Below are positions 42,735-51,435 of a stretch of 64,000 bases of DNA, in pieces. Position numbers and translations under genes: made by a program. The stretch is from Gammaproteobacteria bacterium. Lineage in GTDB: Bacteria > Pseudomonadota > Gammaproteobacteria > Pseudomonadales > Azotimanducaceae. Location: positions 18,612-82,611 of the forward strand of contig JAPOXO010000006.1 of assembly GCA_026707045.1 (NCBI GenBank), in the 5' to 3' direction. The notes beneath the pieces are model-generated. The model was not told the origin of the DNA. It saw only the letters and a list, made by a program, of their open reading frames with translations, and searched no databases. The stretch's first letter is position 1; each line of letters starts with the position of its first letter.

Positions 42735-44417
42735 CTACGCGACGTTTGGATTGCGTAGCACTAGTCCTGATCGTTCTCCTGTGTGTTCGTCATTTTCGAG
42801 TATCACAGAGCCGTTACAAAGGGTTGCTTTATAGCCGACTGCTCTCTGTATCAATCTCGGTGCAGAATCTGGGAAGTCGTGTACCAGCTTAGGCTGTCGT
42901 TCGGCTACCTGATCCAGATCGATGACGTTTACGTCGGCCTTCATGCCTTTCGCCAGCGTGCCTCGATCGTTGAAACCGATTACACGAGCTTGCGCACTAG
43001 TCAATTTCCTGATGGCATCTTGAATTGAGAACGAACCTTTGTCTCGAACCCAGTGAGCCAACATGAACGAAGTCCAACCAGAATCCATGATTTGACTTAC
43101 ATGAGCACCGGCATCTCCAATTCCCGGGAGCACCCAATCTTCTTTCAGGAATGGTCCCAAGGCTTCTACGTCATTGTTGAAGAAACGAACGTGGAAGAAT
43201 CCTTTGCCATCTGACTCATCCATGTAGCGCAACCACGTCTCGACTGGAGTTTCGTTGTTTTGTTCGGCAATGCTAGCCAGGCTCTCGGAGGAATCTTTGA
43301 CGTAATTCGGCCGATCGGCATCGCTAATCCAATACCAGGAACGCGTTCCATCTACTAGTCGTTGATATTGCGGATTGTTTTTGGGTTCTTCAATCAGTTT
43401 TGAACGTGTCTCCGGATCTCGAATGGCCTTCAATCGGTCCTCAAGATTCAGCTGTCTCAACTTATTCCAGGTTTCGCCGGGGAACATAATCATTGAGCTA
43501 AGGCTTGAGAGAAATCCACCACTTCTGGGAAGGGTCAACCCACTAATATCCAAGCCTTCATCTTGCATGTCCTTGATATAGGAATCGTAGGCGGACACGC
43601 CACCATTGGAACCCGGTTGATGTGGAGCGCTGAACAGCAGACGTGTACCCGACTGTCTCATTTGCTCGCGCAAGATGTTCAGTTCCTCATCAAGTTTCCC
43701 GTAATTGAGAACGCTCTGCAATATGCCGCCGTACTTTGCCACTTCCTTGGAAATTGCGACGAGTTCCTTGGGTTCAGCGAACGTTCCAGGTATTGATCGA
43801 CCATCCGGAAGTGTGTGCCCAGGCAGTCGGTTTGTGGAGAACCCTACCGCTCCTTCCTTGACAGATCTCCCCACCAACGCTGCAATCTGCTCGATCTCTT
43901 CGTCGGTTGCATTGTCGGTTATCGATCTCTCGCCCATGACATAGAACCGAGAGGCGCAGTGTCCCACAAGCCCTGTGATATTGATCGCGGGATTCAAGGA
44001 CTCGATCGAGTCGAGGTACTCACCGTACGACTCCCAGTCCCATGGCAATCCCGTAAGGATGGCGTTCTTTGGGATGTCCTCGACAGTTTCCATCATGCCT
44101 GCGAGAAAGTCTCGATCCTCTTCCTTGCAAGGTGCGAAAGTAACCCCGCAGTTTCCGAAGAGGGCGGTCGTTACTCCATGCCACGAAACTGGCGTGAGAA
44201 GCGGGTCCCAGCCAGCTTGTGCGTCAAAATGCGTGTGTAGATCGACGAATCCAGGTGTTACGTAGTTGCCTTCCGCATCGATGGTTCGATTTGCACCATC
44301 TGAGATTGAGCCTACCTCGCTAATCGTGTCGCCATCGATTGCGACATCCGCTTGGTATGGTTCAGAACCGGTTCCGTCTACTACAAGTCCGTTCTTGATA
44401 ACAATATCGTGTGCCAT
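42735..44417 (-). CDS. N-acyl-D-amino-acid deacylase-type amidohydrolase, 560 aa
   Basis: Paralog of the 552-aa enzyme at 26869-28527. Seen: MAHDIVIKNGLVVDGTGSEP, metal motif PGFVDLHTHFDAQAGWDPLL, WHGVTTALFGNCGVTFAPCK, LVGHCASRFYVMGERS, GIGDAGAHVSQIMDSGWTSF and the end ATLCNGSVILENDEHTGERS. Main differences from the paralog are in the mid-region (QSGTRLLFSAPHQPGSNGGV), which suggests different substrates. Forty bp downstream of the GST start region on the same strand (stop 44461 to start 44417), so the two probably form an operon: GST, then amidohydrolase. Confidence 0.88.
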   Translation of the reverse strand: MAHDIVIKNGLVVDGTGSEPYQADVAIDGDTISEVGSISDGANRTIDAEGNYVTPGFVDLHTHFDAQAGWDPLLTPVSWHGVTTALFGNCGVTFAPCKEEDRDFLAGMMETVEDIPKNAILTGLPWDWESYGEYLDSIESLNPAINITGLVGHCASRFYVMGERSITDNATDEEIEQIAALVGRSVKEGAVGFSTNRLPGHTLPDGRSIPGTFAEPKELVAISKEVAKYGGILQSVLNYGKLDEELNILREQMRQSGTRLLFSAPHQPGSNGGVSAYDSYIKDMQDEGLDISGLTLPRSGGFLSSLSSMIMFPGETWNKLRQLNLEDRLKAIRDPETRSKLIEEPKNNPQYQRLVDGTRSWYWISDADRPNYVKDSSESLASIAEQNNETPVETWLRYMDESDGKGFFHVRFFNNDVEALGPFLKEDWVLPGIGDAGAHVSQIMDSGWTSFMLAHWVRDKGSFSIQDAIRKLTSAQARVIGFNDRGTLAKGMKADVNVIDLDQVAERQPKLVHDFPDSAPRLIQRAVGYKATLCNGSVILENDEHTGERSGLVLRNPNVA

Positions 44418-44460
44418 TTGGTTTGTACTCCCTCTCTTAAATGCTGACTCGACTAATTTG

Positions 44461-45096
44461 CTATGCCTTTGCGCTGGGGCGATTACTTACCTCACCGTAC
44501 CAGCGTTTGACGTTGCTGCATTGGTCCGGAAATGGTATTCGAGCAGCAGTCGTTGCAAAGTCGATGGTACACAAAGCCGTTATGTCCGCAACGCTGAATT
44601 CGTCTCCCGCCACATAGCGTGAATCGCTCAATTCCTCATCTAATCGCTTGAAGAATCGGTCGACCATGACCTTGCCGCGTTCTGCGAGTTCGGGTATCGC
44701 GTCGATTTCGCCTACATTTCCGCCCACTCCTCGTTTTTTGAATCTTGGGTAGGAGTTGCGAAACGTTTCGGCCGTGGGCATCAATCCATCAAACTCCATG
44801 TGTCGTTGTCTTGCCTCAATCCTCGCCTTGCTAAGTGCGTCCGTACCAAACAACGCTGGATCTGGCTGAATTTCTTCCAAATACCGGCAAATCGCAAGGG
44901 ACTCGTCAAGGACGGTTCCGTCGTCGAGTACTAGAGTAGGCAAGCGACCGCGTGGATTTACATTCAAGAAATCGCTACTGAGATTCTCTCCCTCGACGAT
45001 ATTGACTTGGACTACTTCGCATTCAATGCCTTTTTCAGCCATGAAAATGCGTAGACGTCTGGGATTGGGTGCAAATTGCTGATCGTAGAGTTTCAT
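44461..45096 (-). CDS. Glutathione S-transferase family protein, 211 aa
   Basis: Thioredoxin-fold N-domain (MKLYDQQFAPNPRRLRIFMA, NVNPRGRLPTLVLDDGTVLD with cis-Pro, then ESLAICRYLEE, the glutathione-binding 'ES' pair) and a helical C-domain (RYVAGDEFSVADITALCTID is the N-capping box). The frame is open to 45252, but the family begins at MKLYDQ, so I use ATG 45096. Likely role: glutathione conjugation or isomerisation in xenobiotic or aromatic catabolism, consistent with the Rieske, VOC and CoA-transferase neighbours. No catalytic Ser/Cys is obvious at the N-terminus. Confidence 0.88.
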   Translation of the reverse strand: MKLYDQQFAPNPRRLRIFMAEKGIECEVVQVNIVEGENLSSDFLNVNPRGRLPTLVLDDGTVLDESLAICRYLEEIQPDPALFGTDALSKARIEARQRHMEFDGLMPTAETFRNSYPRFKKRGVGGNVGEIDAIPELAERGKVMVDRFFKRLDEELSDSRYVAGDEFSVADITALCTIDFATTAARIPFPDQCSNVKRWYGEVSNRPSAKA

Positions 45097-45343
45097 CTGA
45101 ATTTTCCAATTGGTGACCCGAACTCTTGTGCGTGGATGACCTGTTGGAACATCCAACGAGTGCCATGTTACACAGACGCTATGAGTGTGTTGATTAGTAG
45201 GGACTAGTTTCAAACTGCCAGTCTGACAAATTTTTGAGTGTTTGAGCATCATGTTGAAGACTTGGAAGAAGCTCTGGAACTGCTTGATCTTGAGAGGATT
45301 TCTGACCCAAACCAGTATGAATTAGTTGGATATTCGCAATAGA

Positions 45344-45353
45344 ATTGGCCAAT
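45344..45353. promoter_or_regulatory. Palindrome ATTGGCCAAT upstream of the NTR-like array
   Basis: Perfect 10-bp palindrome 50 bp before the first array gene, inside the ~305-bp GST/array divergent spacer (45097-45403), which otherwise shows no gene. Could be an operator; could be chance. Confidence 0.3.
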
Positions 45354-45403
45354 AGTTATCACAATGAAAACGACCGTTTACACCAGTCGTATGGAGGCTA
45401 GTC

Positions 45404-45985
45404 ATGCAATGGCAAATCACGCAACATGCGCCAACTCACTCAGTTCCAGTTTTCTGTAGTTTGCTTCTAGTCTTGTTTGCAGTCAGTGGTTGGGCGTGCA
45501 GATGCACCGACATCACCGTAGAAGAAGACTTTAAGACGTCAGATGTTGTGTTTTCTGGAAAAGTGTTGCATAGAGGTGAACTGAAGGACGGCCAATCAGC
45601 AGACTTACTCATTGGAGTCAAATTTGATGTCGTTGAATTTTGGAAAACTGAGATGGAAAGCGGCTCTGATGACCAGGGGAACAGCGAAAAATCTAGAAAG
45701 ATAGAGGTGTCCACTGCGGCCCACACTCCTTCTTGTGGCTATCCCTTCAAAGTCGGAGAGACTTATCTGGTATTTGCAGACTCTTCTCAAGTGCATACCG
45801 AAGGAGGGAACGACGCGGATTCGAATCTTCTCACCACCGGGTGGTGCTCAGCCAATCAACCGCTTAACGACTTGTTAGTAACAATTGCTTTGCTCGGCCA
45901 ACTTGAAGCTCTCCAGTCCGAGTTTGAGAGCAATACTGACGATGAAGAATCGGAGGAACTTGAGGAATCACATGAACCATCCTAA
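45404..45985 (+). CDS. Secreted TIMP/NTR-like array protein 1, 193 aa
   Basis: Signal peptide (VFCSLLLVLFAVSGWA) followed directly by CRC, giving an N-terminal Cys-x-Cys as in TIMPs. Then VEEDFKTSDVVFSGKVLHRG, a strand with VVEFWKTE, PSCGYPFKVGETYLVFADSS and TTGWCSANQPLND: the OB-fold/NTR order with the four Cys expected for two disulfides. Acidic tail (DDEESEELEESHE). Strong GGAGG ribosome site. First of five tandem genes with 40-80 bp gaps, likely one operon. Extracytoplasmic; protease inhibition is inferred from the fold only. Confidence 0.68.
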   Translation: MQWQITQHAPTHSVPVFCSLLLVLFAVSGWACRCTDITVEEDFKTSDVVFSGKVLHRGELKDGQSADLLIGVKFDVVEFWKTEMESGSDDQGNSEKSRKIEVSTAAHTPSCGYPFKVGETYLVFADSSQVHTEGGNDADSNLLTTGWCSANQPLNDLLVTIALLGQLEALQSEFESNTDDEESEELEESHEPS

Positions 45986-46023
45986 TACAGTGAACTTCTC
46001 TCACAAAAAGCACTAGTTAGGCT

Positions 46024-46680
46024 ATGCCAAGGTTTAGTTGGATTAATTCGCTACAAGTTTTTCTGCTGCTCAGCAGTTCGTTGGTTCTTCTCTACGGTTC
46101 TACAGGTCTGGCCAGTAACGTCGTTGTAACAAAGCCTACATTGGAAGAAGAATTTCAGTGTTCGGATGTCGTTCTTGTTGGAAAAGTCTTGCGTGTGGGG
46201 GAAGTGATTGACCCCGAGAGTCTCGGTAAGAGAATTCCATCAGATTCGGAAAACGAAGAATGCACGCAAGGTGGAGCCAATACGCTAGACGAATTCTCTT
46301 ACTCGATCTTTAAACAACGAATATTGCGTCGCGCCGCGAAGGTTGAGATTGAGGTTAGTGAGTCTTGGAAAGGAAAAAGCACCGACAAGATAACCGTGCT
46401 CACCGCATGCTATCCAGATTCTTGCGTCGCGCCGTTTACCGTCGGTGACGCTTTCTTAGTATTTGCATCTACTCAAAAAGTACATGTAGACAAAGAGAGT
46501 GTGATCATCGTGTACTTTTGGACCGATTGGTACTCGGCCAACCAGAAGCTTGACAATTCTCCTGAGGCCAAAGCCGTAATCAGTCAACTTGAAGCTCTCA
46601 AGGCGGCGGCCCAGGAGGATTCCAACGACGATCAGGGCCAAGAATCAAGAGTTGGTGATGATTCGCCCCGCCTCGAATAA
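46024..46680 (+). CDS. Secreted NTR-like array protein 2, divergent, lacks N-terminal Cys-x-Cys, 218 aa
   Basis: Same plan as its neighbours (signal LQVFLLLSSSLVLLYGSTGL, then LEEEFQCSDVVLVGKVLRVG, VSESWKGKSTDKITVLTACY, FTVGDAFLVFAS, WYSANQKLDNSPEAKAVISQ) but the Cys set is altered. The mature start is SNVVV instead of CxC, and the WC of the others is WY. At the same time Cys appear in FQCSDV, EECTQGG and TACYPDSC. This looks like coordinated loss and rewiring of the disulfides. A ~35-residue insertion follows KVLRVG. If the Cys-x-Cys binds a protease zinc in the others, this copy cannot do so that way. Confidence 0.65.
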   Translation: MPRFSWINSLQVFLLLSSSLVLLYGSTGLASNVVVTKPTLEEEFQCSDVVLVGKVLRVGEVIDPESLGKRIPSDSENEECTQGGANTLDEFSYSIFKQRILRRAAKVEIEVSESWKGKSTDKITVLTACYPDSCVAPFTVGDAFLVFASTQKVHVDKESVIIVYFWTDWYSANQKLDNSPEAKAVISQLEALKAAAQEDSNDDQGQESRVGDDSPRLE

Positions 46681-46723
46681 ACATTGAATCGGCCGCTCAC
46701 ATCCAATCAAACGAGGTAATCAC

Positions 46724-47290
46724 ATGGCAGAGCTAAACACCACCTCTCGTTACCAGTCCATCGTTGCAGGGATCAGCGGTCTGTTGCTGGCTTTGTTTGC
46801 TTTCGATGGTTGGACCTGCACCTGTCTGCGGAGCACTGTCGAAGAGAACTTTGAAGTTGCTGATGCAGTGTTTTCTGGAAAAGTCTTACAAATTGAAGAA
46901 GCAAGCAAAGACGGGGAAAATCAATGGGATGAGATATTTTCTCCACTGCATGAGATCGAGATCGAGCTCGAGCTAGACGAGACTTGGAAAGGCGAGTCAG
47001 TGAGCAAGATCTCTGTTATGACCTATAGAGATGGAGATATGTGTGGCTATACATTTAGTGTTGGGGACACCTACTTGGTTTTCGCATATGCTGAGGAAGC
47101 ACAAAATGAAGATGAAGAAGAGGTTTTCAGTTATCTGAGTACTAACCGGTGCACACACAATCAAATACTCAATCCCGAATCGACGGAGACAAAAGCAATC
47201 CTCGAAGAGCTCGATGAACTCAATACCAAGGCTGCTGGAGAATCTGACGACGGGAGTAGCAACGAATCTGAGGTAGCGGAGGACTCCTAG
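46724..47290 (+). CDS. Secreted TIMP/NTR-like array protein 3, 188 aa
   Basis: Signal peptide ISGLLLALFAFDGWT, mature start CTCLRSTVEENFEVADAVFS with GKVLQIEE, then ELELDETWKGESVSKISVM, DMCGYTFSVGDTYLVFAYAE and STNRCTHNQIL. All four family Cys are present (here RC in place of WC). Acidic tail (ESDDGSSNESEVAEDS). The leader ACGAGGTAATCAC before the ATG is like those of copies 4 and 5, a shared ribosome-binding segment. Periplasmic or surface protein, inhibitor role inferred. Confidence 0.68.
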   Translation: MAELNTTSRYQSIVAGISGLLLALFAFDGWTCTCLRSTVEENFEVADAVFSGKVLQIEEASKDGENQWDEIFSPLHEIEIELELDETWKGESVSKISVMTYRDGDMCGYTFSVGDTYLVFAYAEEAQNEDEEEVFSYLSTNRCTHNQILNPESTETKAILEELDELNTKAAGESDDGSSNESEVAEDS

Positions 47291-47373
47291 AGCCCGTGTC
47301 AATCGCCCAAATGTTCAATGATTCGCTCAAAAGGGTGGAGTAAACTCGGTCTCTAGAAATAACGAGGTCAACT

Positions 47374-47928
47374 ATGAAACGAACGTCAACATCTTTCGCG
47401 CCCCATTTCTTGAGTTTGCTTCTGCTTCTTAGTGCTACAACCACTTTGGCCTGCTACTGTTTTCATCCCACGGTAGAAGAGGACTTTCGAGACTCGGATT
47501 TAGTGTTTTCTGGAAAAGTCACACGAATTGAACTGATCCGCGATGAGCGACAAATTAAGTGGGGAGAGATTGAAATTGGGACTTTAGAGATCGAGTTTGA
47601 GGTTGATCAAACTTGGAAAGGGACGAGTGGTAGCAAAGCGACAGTTATCACGGAGATCGAAGAATCAGCCTGCGGTTACACGTTCGACATCGCTGAAAGC
47701 TACGCTGTGTTTGCATCTTCTCGAGAGGTAGACATCGACGAGGACAGTATTGCATTGGAGTTTTATTACACAGGTTATTGCAGTTCCAATCAGAAGATAC
47801 ACAATTCGCCGCAAGCAAGAGCCTTGCTCAATCAATTAGAAGATCTCAAGTCTGAGGACCAAGAAGAGTCTAAAGACGAGAACGACAATCGGTCGGATGA
47901 CAACATTAAATCGGACGATCCGGCATGA
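47374..47928 (+). CDS. Secreted TIMP/NTR-like array protein 4, 184 aa
   Basis: Signal peptide PHFLSLLLLLSATTTLA, mature start CYCFHPTVEEDFRDSDLVFS with GKVTRIEL, then EFEVDQTWKGTSGSKATVI, SACGYTFDIAESYAVFASSR and YYTGYCSSNQKIHNSPQARA. Four family Cys retained. C-terminal tail is highly acidic and hydrophilic (KDENDNRSDDNIKSDDPA). Preceded by AACGAGGTCAACT. Like copy 3 it keeps a spacer of about 80 bp from its upstream neighbour. Confidence 0.68.
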   Translation: MKRTSTSFAPHFLSLLLLLSATTTLACYCFHPTVEEDFRDSDLVFSGKVTRIELIRDERQIKWGEIEIGTLEIEFEVDQTWKGTSGSKATVITEIEESACGYTFDIAESYAVFASSREVDIDEDSIALEFYYTGYCSSNQKIHNSPQARALLNQLEDLKSEDQEESKDENDNRSDDNIKSDDPA

Positions 47929-47969
47929 TGTCGGAGCGGCCCCCACACGTGCTTGAATGAGGAACTCAT

Positions 47970-48500
47970 ATGGCAACAATTAGGGACAAAATCCTTCTCA
48001 GGTCAATCATCGGTTGGGCTTGCAGTTTGATGCTTGTTCTTTGTGCCTTCAGTGGATGGGCTTGCTTATGTGTCGAAGAGACACTTGAGAAGGAATTTAA
48101 AGATGTGGACTTGGTGTTTTCCGGAAAAGTGTTGAAAAGCGGAGAGCCAAAGAGTGAAACTGCGATTTCGATTGAGGTGGAGTTTGAATTGGACGAGATC
48201 TGGAAGGGAGACAAAACAGGCAACATATCAGTGTCCACGCCGATCATGCAGGTGTCCTGTGGCTTTCCGTTCAAGGTTGGCGACTGTTACGTAGTGTTTG
48301 CCTATGCACACGATAAGAAAGAGCCGGAAACGTCGGCTCGTGATTGGGATGAATTCTTCTATACAACTTGGTGCGAGAATAATCAGGAGATCGACGAATC
48401 AACAGAATCAAAGGATCTTCTAAGCGAGCTAGCGTCCCTCAAATCGAAGCACCAAATGGAACTCCAAGAATCGAAGAACGAAGAAGAAAAACAGGGCTAG
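47970..48500 (+). CDS. Secreted TIMP/NTR-like array protein 5, 176 aa
   Basis: Signal peptide (SLMLVLCAFSGWA), mature start CLCVEETLEKEFKDVDLVFS with GKVLKSGEP, then EFELDEIWKGDKTGNISVST, VSCGFPFKVGDCYVVFAYAH and TTWCENNQEIDESTESKDLL. Four family Cys plus one extra in GDCYVV. Tail EESKNEEEKQ-like and charged. Leader AATGAGGAACTCAT. Closest by eye to copy 1 (both SGWAC and FPF/YPFKVG). Last gene of the array; about 140 bp later the DUF433 gene begins. Confidence 0.68.
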   Translation: MATIRDKILLRSIIGWACSLMLVLCAFSGWACLCVEETLEKEFKDVDLVFSGKVLKSGEPKSETAISIEVEFELDEIWKGDKTGNISVSTPIMQVSCGFPFKVGDCYVVFAYAHDKKEPETSARDWDEFFYTTWCENNQEIDESTESKDLLSELASLKSKHQMELQESKNEEEKQG

Positions 48501-48642
48501 AGCTAGAGGTGTTGCTGCGAGATGGGTGTGTGAATATCAAGCTCAATTTAGTAACTGTTCAATGTCATAGGTGGACTTGGAGTGCCTCTCTCGCGTTCAC
48601 GGGCTAGAACAGAGTTCCAGTTTCTCAGCAACGTGAAAGAAC

Positions 48643-48867
48643 ATGTTGCCTGATTGGTCTGTTTGCCCAGCGATTGAGCGCAACCCGCGCAAAATCGGCG
48701 GAGCCTGGGCGTTCACCGGCACCAGAGTACCAGTTTACGCTCTCTTTGAGAATCTTGAGAGCGGTGCGACAGTGAAAGAGTTCCTTGATTGGTTCCCTGA
48801 AGTAGAGTCTTGGCAAGTTGAGTCGGTTCTCAAGCATGCGACTGATTTCTTTAAGGCGGTGGACTGA
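48643..48867 (+). CDS. DUF433-family antitoxin-like protein, 74 aa
   Basis: DUF433 winged-helix-type antitoxin: DWSVCPAIERNPRKIGGAWA, FTGTRVPVYALFENLESGAT, VKEFLDWFPEVESWQVESVL are the family's canonical blocks. These proteins usually precede a DUF5615/PIN-like toxin gene. Here the following sequence keeps only a start-less fragment of such a toxin (48873-48956), so this is probably an orphan. Unrelated to the NTR-like genes before it. Confidence 0.82.
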   Translation: MLPDWSVCPAIERNPRKIGGAWAFTGTRVPVYALFENLESGATVKEFLDWFPEVESWQVESVLKHATDFFKAVD

Positions 48868-48872
48868 CATCT

Positions 48873-48956
48873 GGGAATCTGTTTGATCGAGAAACTCCTG
48901 TTGCCTATTGCCGCTTTTTGCAACGCGCACACAATGTGATTGAATTTTCTTGTGTG
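48873..48956 (+). pseudogene. Fragment of a DUF5615/PIN-like toxin after the DUF433 gene
   Basis: The plus strand reads NLFDRETPVAYCRFLQRAHN then VIEF, resembling the N-terminus of DUF433-partner toxins ('iLFD..tP..lr..L..h.V'). There is no start codon at the expected place and the frame then runs into the signal peptide of the next gene, so the rest of the toxin is missing. The match is short and by eye. Confidence 0.45.
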
Positions 48957-48980
48957 AGTAGCAGTTCGAGCCGATCTCCA

Positions 48981-51260
48981 ATGAAGCATATTTCACAGTC
49001 ACTAATCCACATGATATTTTCGTGTTTGGTGGCTGTTGCCTTGCCTTTGTGCGGCGAGGAAACGTCCACCATCGAAGGTCGAATTGTTTCGGATCATGCA
49101 GATGCCGAATTGATTTGGTTGGGTGTGTTTGTCGGGTCCGTGGAGCAAGAAATAGAGGCCTGGAGTTGGACATCCGTAGCTGCTACGCAATTCTCACTGG
49201 AAATTCCAGATGCCGAGGACGACATTACGCTCGTGGCGTTGCGTAAGAACTTCGTACCCATTACAACTCTACTAACCCCAGAGGTGCGTGCCTCAGAGAT
49301 CACTCTCGAATTCGAGAGTGGTCAAGTGTTGAGCGGTCTAGTTTTGTCTACGGATGGGATAGCAGTGCCTGATGCCCTACTCAAAGTTCGGCGGCTGGAT
49401 GGGTCTTCAATTCAGATTCCCAGCGAAGCAGAGTTGGAGTGGACAACCAATGAGGATGGCACATTTTCAATTGGCGGGCTTGTTGAGAGTAGCTACGATG
49501 TTCACGTCGAACTTACTCATGCTCCTAAGGAGTCGTTCGTAATTCGGATCAAGGATGGTGAAGAAAATCACCAAGATCTGGTTCTAACGGATGCCTACCA
49601 CGTGAAAGGTCGTGTTGTCGACCATGCAGGAGAGGGTGTTGTTGGCGCAACAGTGAATTCATTCCTCGATCCAATTTTGTGGAAAGACCCATCTGGAAAC
49701 GTGGTTTTAGGTGCGGAAATGTCCGAAGCCATCAGAATTCATGGTAGCGTCTGGGGTCACCTTTCGAATGACCCGAGGACCACAAGCGATTCTACTGGCG
49801 CCTTTCAAATGGGTCCATTTGTTTACGGGCAGGGTCTGGAAATGTCAGCCTCACATAAAGATGGAGGTTCTACAAGCGAAATCAAGGTGTTTTCAGGGAA
49901 TCACGAGATCTCTTTAATACTTTCAAAGACTGTGGATGTCTTTGGGACCGTAGTTGACGCGGAAACTGGTGCGCCGATAGAACAATTCACATTGGAAGTT
50001 CGCGGCAGGGCGAATAGCGAATTTCCACACTCGGAGTCAGGTGGAAGAGTCTCAGCACAGGTTGATTCCGCAGCTTGGGCGATAGTCATTCAGGCACCAA
50101 ACTACATTCCATACTTCAAGATGGACCTCAATCTGGACTCGCTAGACGTATTTGACCTAGGAGTGGTCGAGTTGAACCGGGGCGTACACGTAACGGGCCA
50201 GGTATACGACTTGCAAAGCCGGGAACCTGTCAACTGGGCGTTAATTGAGAGCTGGGGAAGAGTATTGGAAGAGGGATCCCCTCCCAACAGGTATTCATTC
50301 ATTGCGCGTTATATGAGCGGAAGAACGTCGACTAGGAGTGATTCGGAAGGCAAATTCTCAATTGGGCCTTTGCCGGCAGACGAGTCCATCTTGTATGTGG
50401 AAGCGCACTCCTACCAGTCGGAGGAAATTGTTGTCGATCGACCCGCTGAGAAGCTTGACATTGGGTTGAAAGCAGTAGATTTTCAAAACACAAAAATTGT
50501 CGCACGAATTCGGACTGCAAACGGGGAACCCGTAGAAGGTAGAGTCGAAATCTCTCAAGGGGAGGAAACCAGCTTCCGTCCCTACGCTCGTTTTCCCGGA
50601 GACGACCATAGCTGGAATATTTGGGTGTATCCTGGAAACTACAAGGTATGGGCGGTTTCCGATCGTGGACGATCCAAGGTCATTGATGTCGTTGCCACAG
50701 ACGGCATTACCCAAGAGGTCGTTCTGATTGTCGATCCATTTGGCCGACTTAGAGGAAACATTAGTGGACTAAAGAGTGGGGAGGATCCTTTTGTGTGGGT
50801 TTTTTCTGGTAACAATCTAGTTCAAACTACGGGGGTTGTTCTGAATGGAGAGTTTGAACTTGAAGGCATAGGAGTTGGTTCGTTCACAGTAAGAATCGAG
50901 ACATCGATGAATCGTCGGATGGAGCGTTCGTTTGAACTGTCCAAAGCTGTTGGCGAAGCTTTTGTGGAAATAGCCTTTGAAGGTGATTCACGCCTCTACG
51001 GAAGAGTGCTGTCCTCTGTCGATCGCAATTCCAAAATACTTGCAATTGGAAAGAAAAAGGGGTCCATTTCGGGCTGGGGCGACCTTTTCGACGACGGATC
51101 GTTTGAAATTCGCGGACTCAGTGATGGCGAGTATTGGATCGAAATAGAGGCCGAGCGTGAGATTGGTATCAGTTCAAGCAATGGGGAAAGTGAACCGGTA
51201 CGGTATGAAGCGGTCGTTGTTGGAGACACCGAGCTCACTATAAATCTTGCGTCTCCTTAG
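48981..51260 (+). CDS. Large secreted multi-domain beta-sandwich (carboxypeptidase-regulatory-like) protein, 759 aa
   Basis: Signal peptide (LIHMIFSCLVAVALPLCG) then a chain of about seven to eight Ig-like/CarboxypepD_reg-type domains, seen as repeated patterns 'G.v.d..g.pv..a.v......g....T..dG.F.i..l....y.v': LSGLVLSTDGIAVPDALLKV, TTNEDGTFSIGGLVESSYDV, VKGRVVDHAGEGVVGATVNS, TDSTGAFQMG-like DSTGAFQMGPF, VFGTVVDAETGAPIEQFTLE, TRSDSEGKFSIGPLPADESI, and DDGSFEIRGLSDGEYWIEIE. No catalytic domain is visible. I start at ATG 48981; the frame upstream is toxin relic. Probably a periplasmic or surface scaffold; function unknown. Confidence 0.75.
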   Translation: MKHISQSLIHMIFSCLVAVALPLCGEETSTIEGRIVSDHADAELIWLGVFVGSVEQEIEAWSWTSVAATQFSLEIPDAEDDITLVALRKNFVPITTLLTPEVRASEITLEFESGQVLSGLVLSTDGIAVPDALLKVRRLDGSSIQIPSEAELEWTTNEDGTFSIGGLVESSYDVHVELTHAPKESFVIRIKDGEENHQDLVLTDAYHVKGRVVDHAGEGVVGATVNSFLDPILWKDPSGNVVLGAEMSEAIRIHGSVWGHLSNDPRTTSDSTGAFQMGPFVYGQGLEMSASHKDGGSTSEIKVFSGNHEISLILSKTVDVFGTVVDAETGAPIEQFTLEVRGRANSEFPHSESGGRVSAQVDSAAWAIVIQAPNYIPYFKMDLNLDSLDVFDLGVVELNRGVHVTGQVYDLQSREPVNWALIESWGRVLEEGSPPNRYSFIARYMSGRTSTRSDSEGKFSIGPLPADESILYVEAHSYQSEEIVVDRPAEKLDIGLKAVDFQNTKIVARIRTANGEPVEGRVEISQGEETSFRPYARFPGDDHSWNIWVYPGNYKVWAVSDRGRSKVIDVVATDGITQEVVLIVDPFGRLRGNISGLKSGEDPFVWVFSGNNLVQTTGVVLNGEFELEGIGVGSFTVRIETSMNRRMERSFELSKAVGEAFVEIAFEGDSRLYGRVLSSVDRNSKILAIGKKKGSISGWGDLFDDGSFEIRGLSDGEYWIEIEAEREIGISSSNGESEPVRYEAVVVGDTELTINLASP

Positions 51261-51302
51261 ATTGCGTCAAAGGATGGGTTACAGGCTAGCACCTTGTGAC
51301 TG

Positions 51303-51379
<77 letters not shown>

Positions 51380-51435
51380 ATACAGTTAGCTTGAAATTTG
51401 TCGTGTTCACACCAAATTCGAATCACTCTTGCATT

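Noticed and set aside
45344..45353. ATTGGCCAAT palindrome as a firm operator
   Set aside because: Ten-base palindromes occur by chance; kept only as a low-confidence site.
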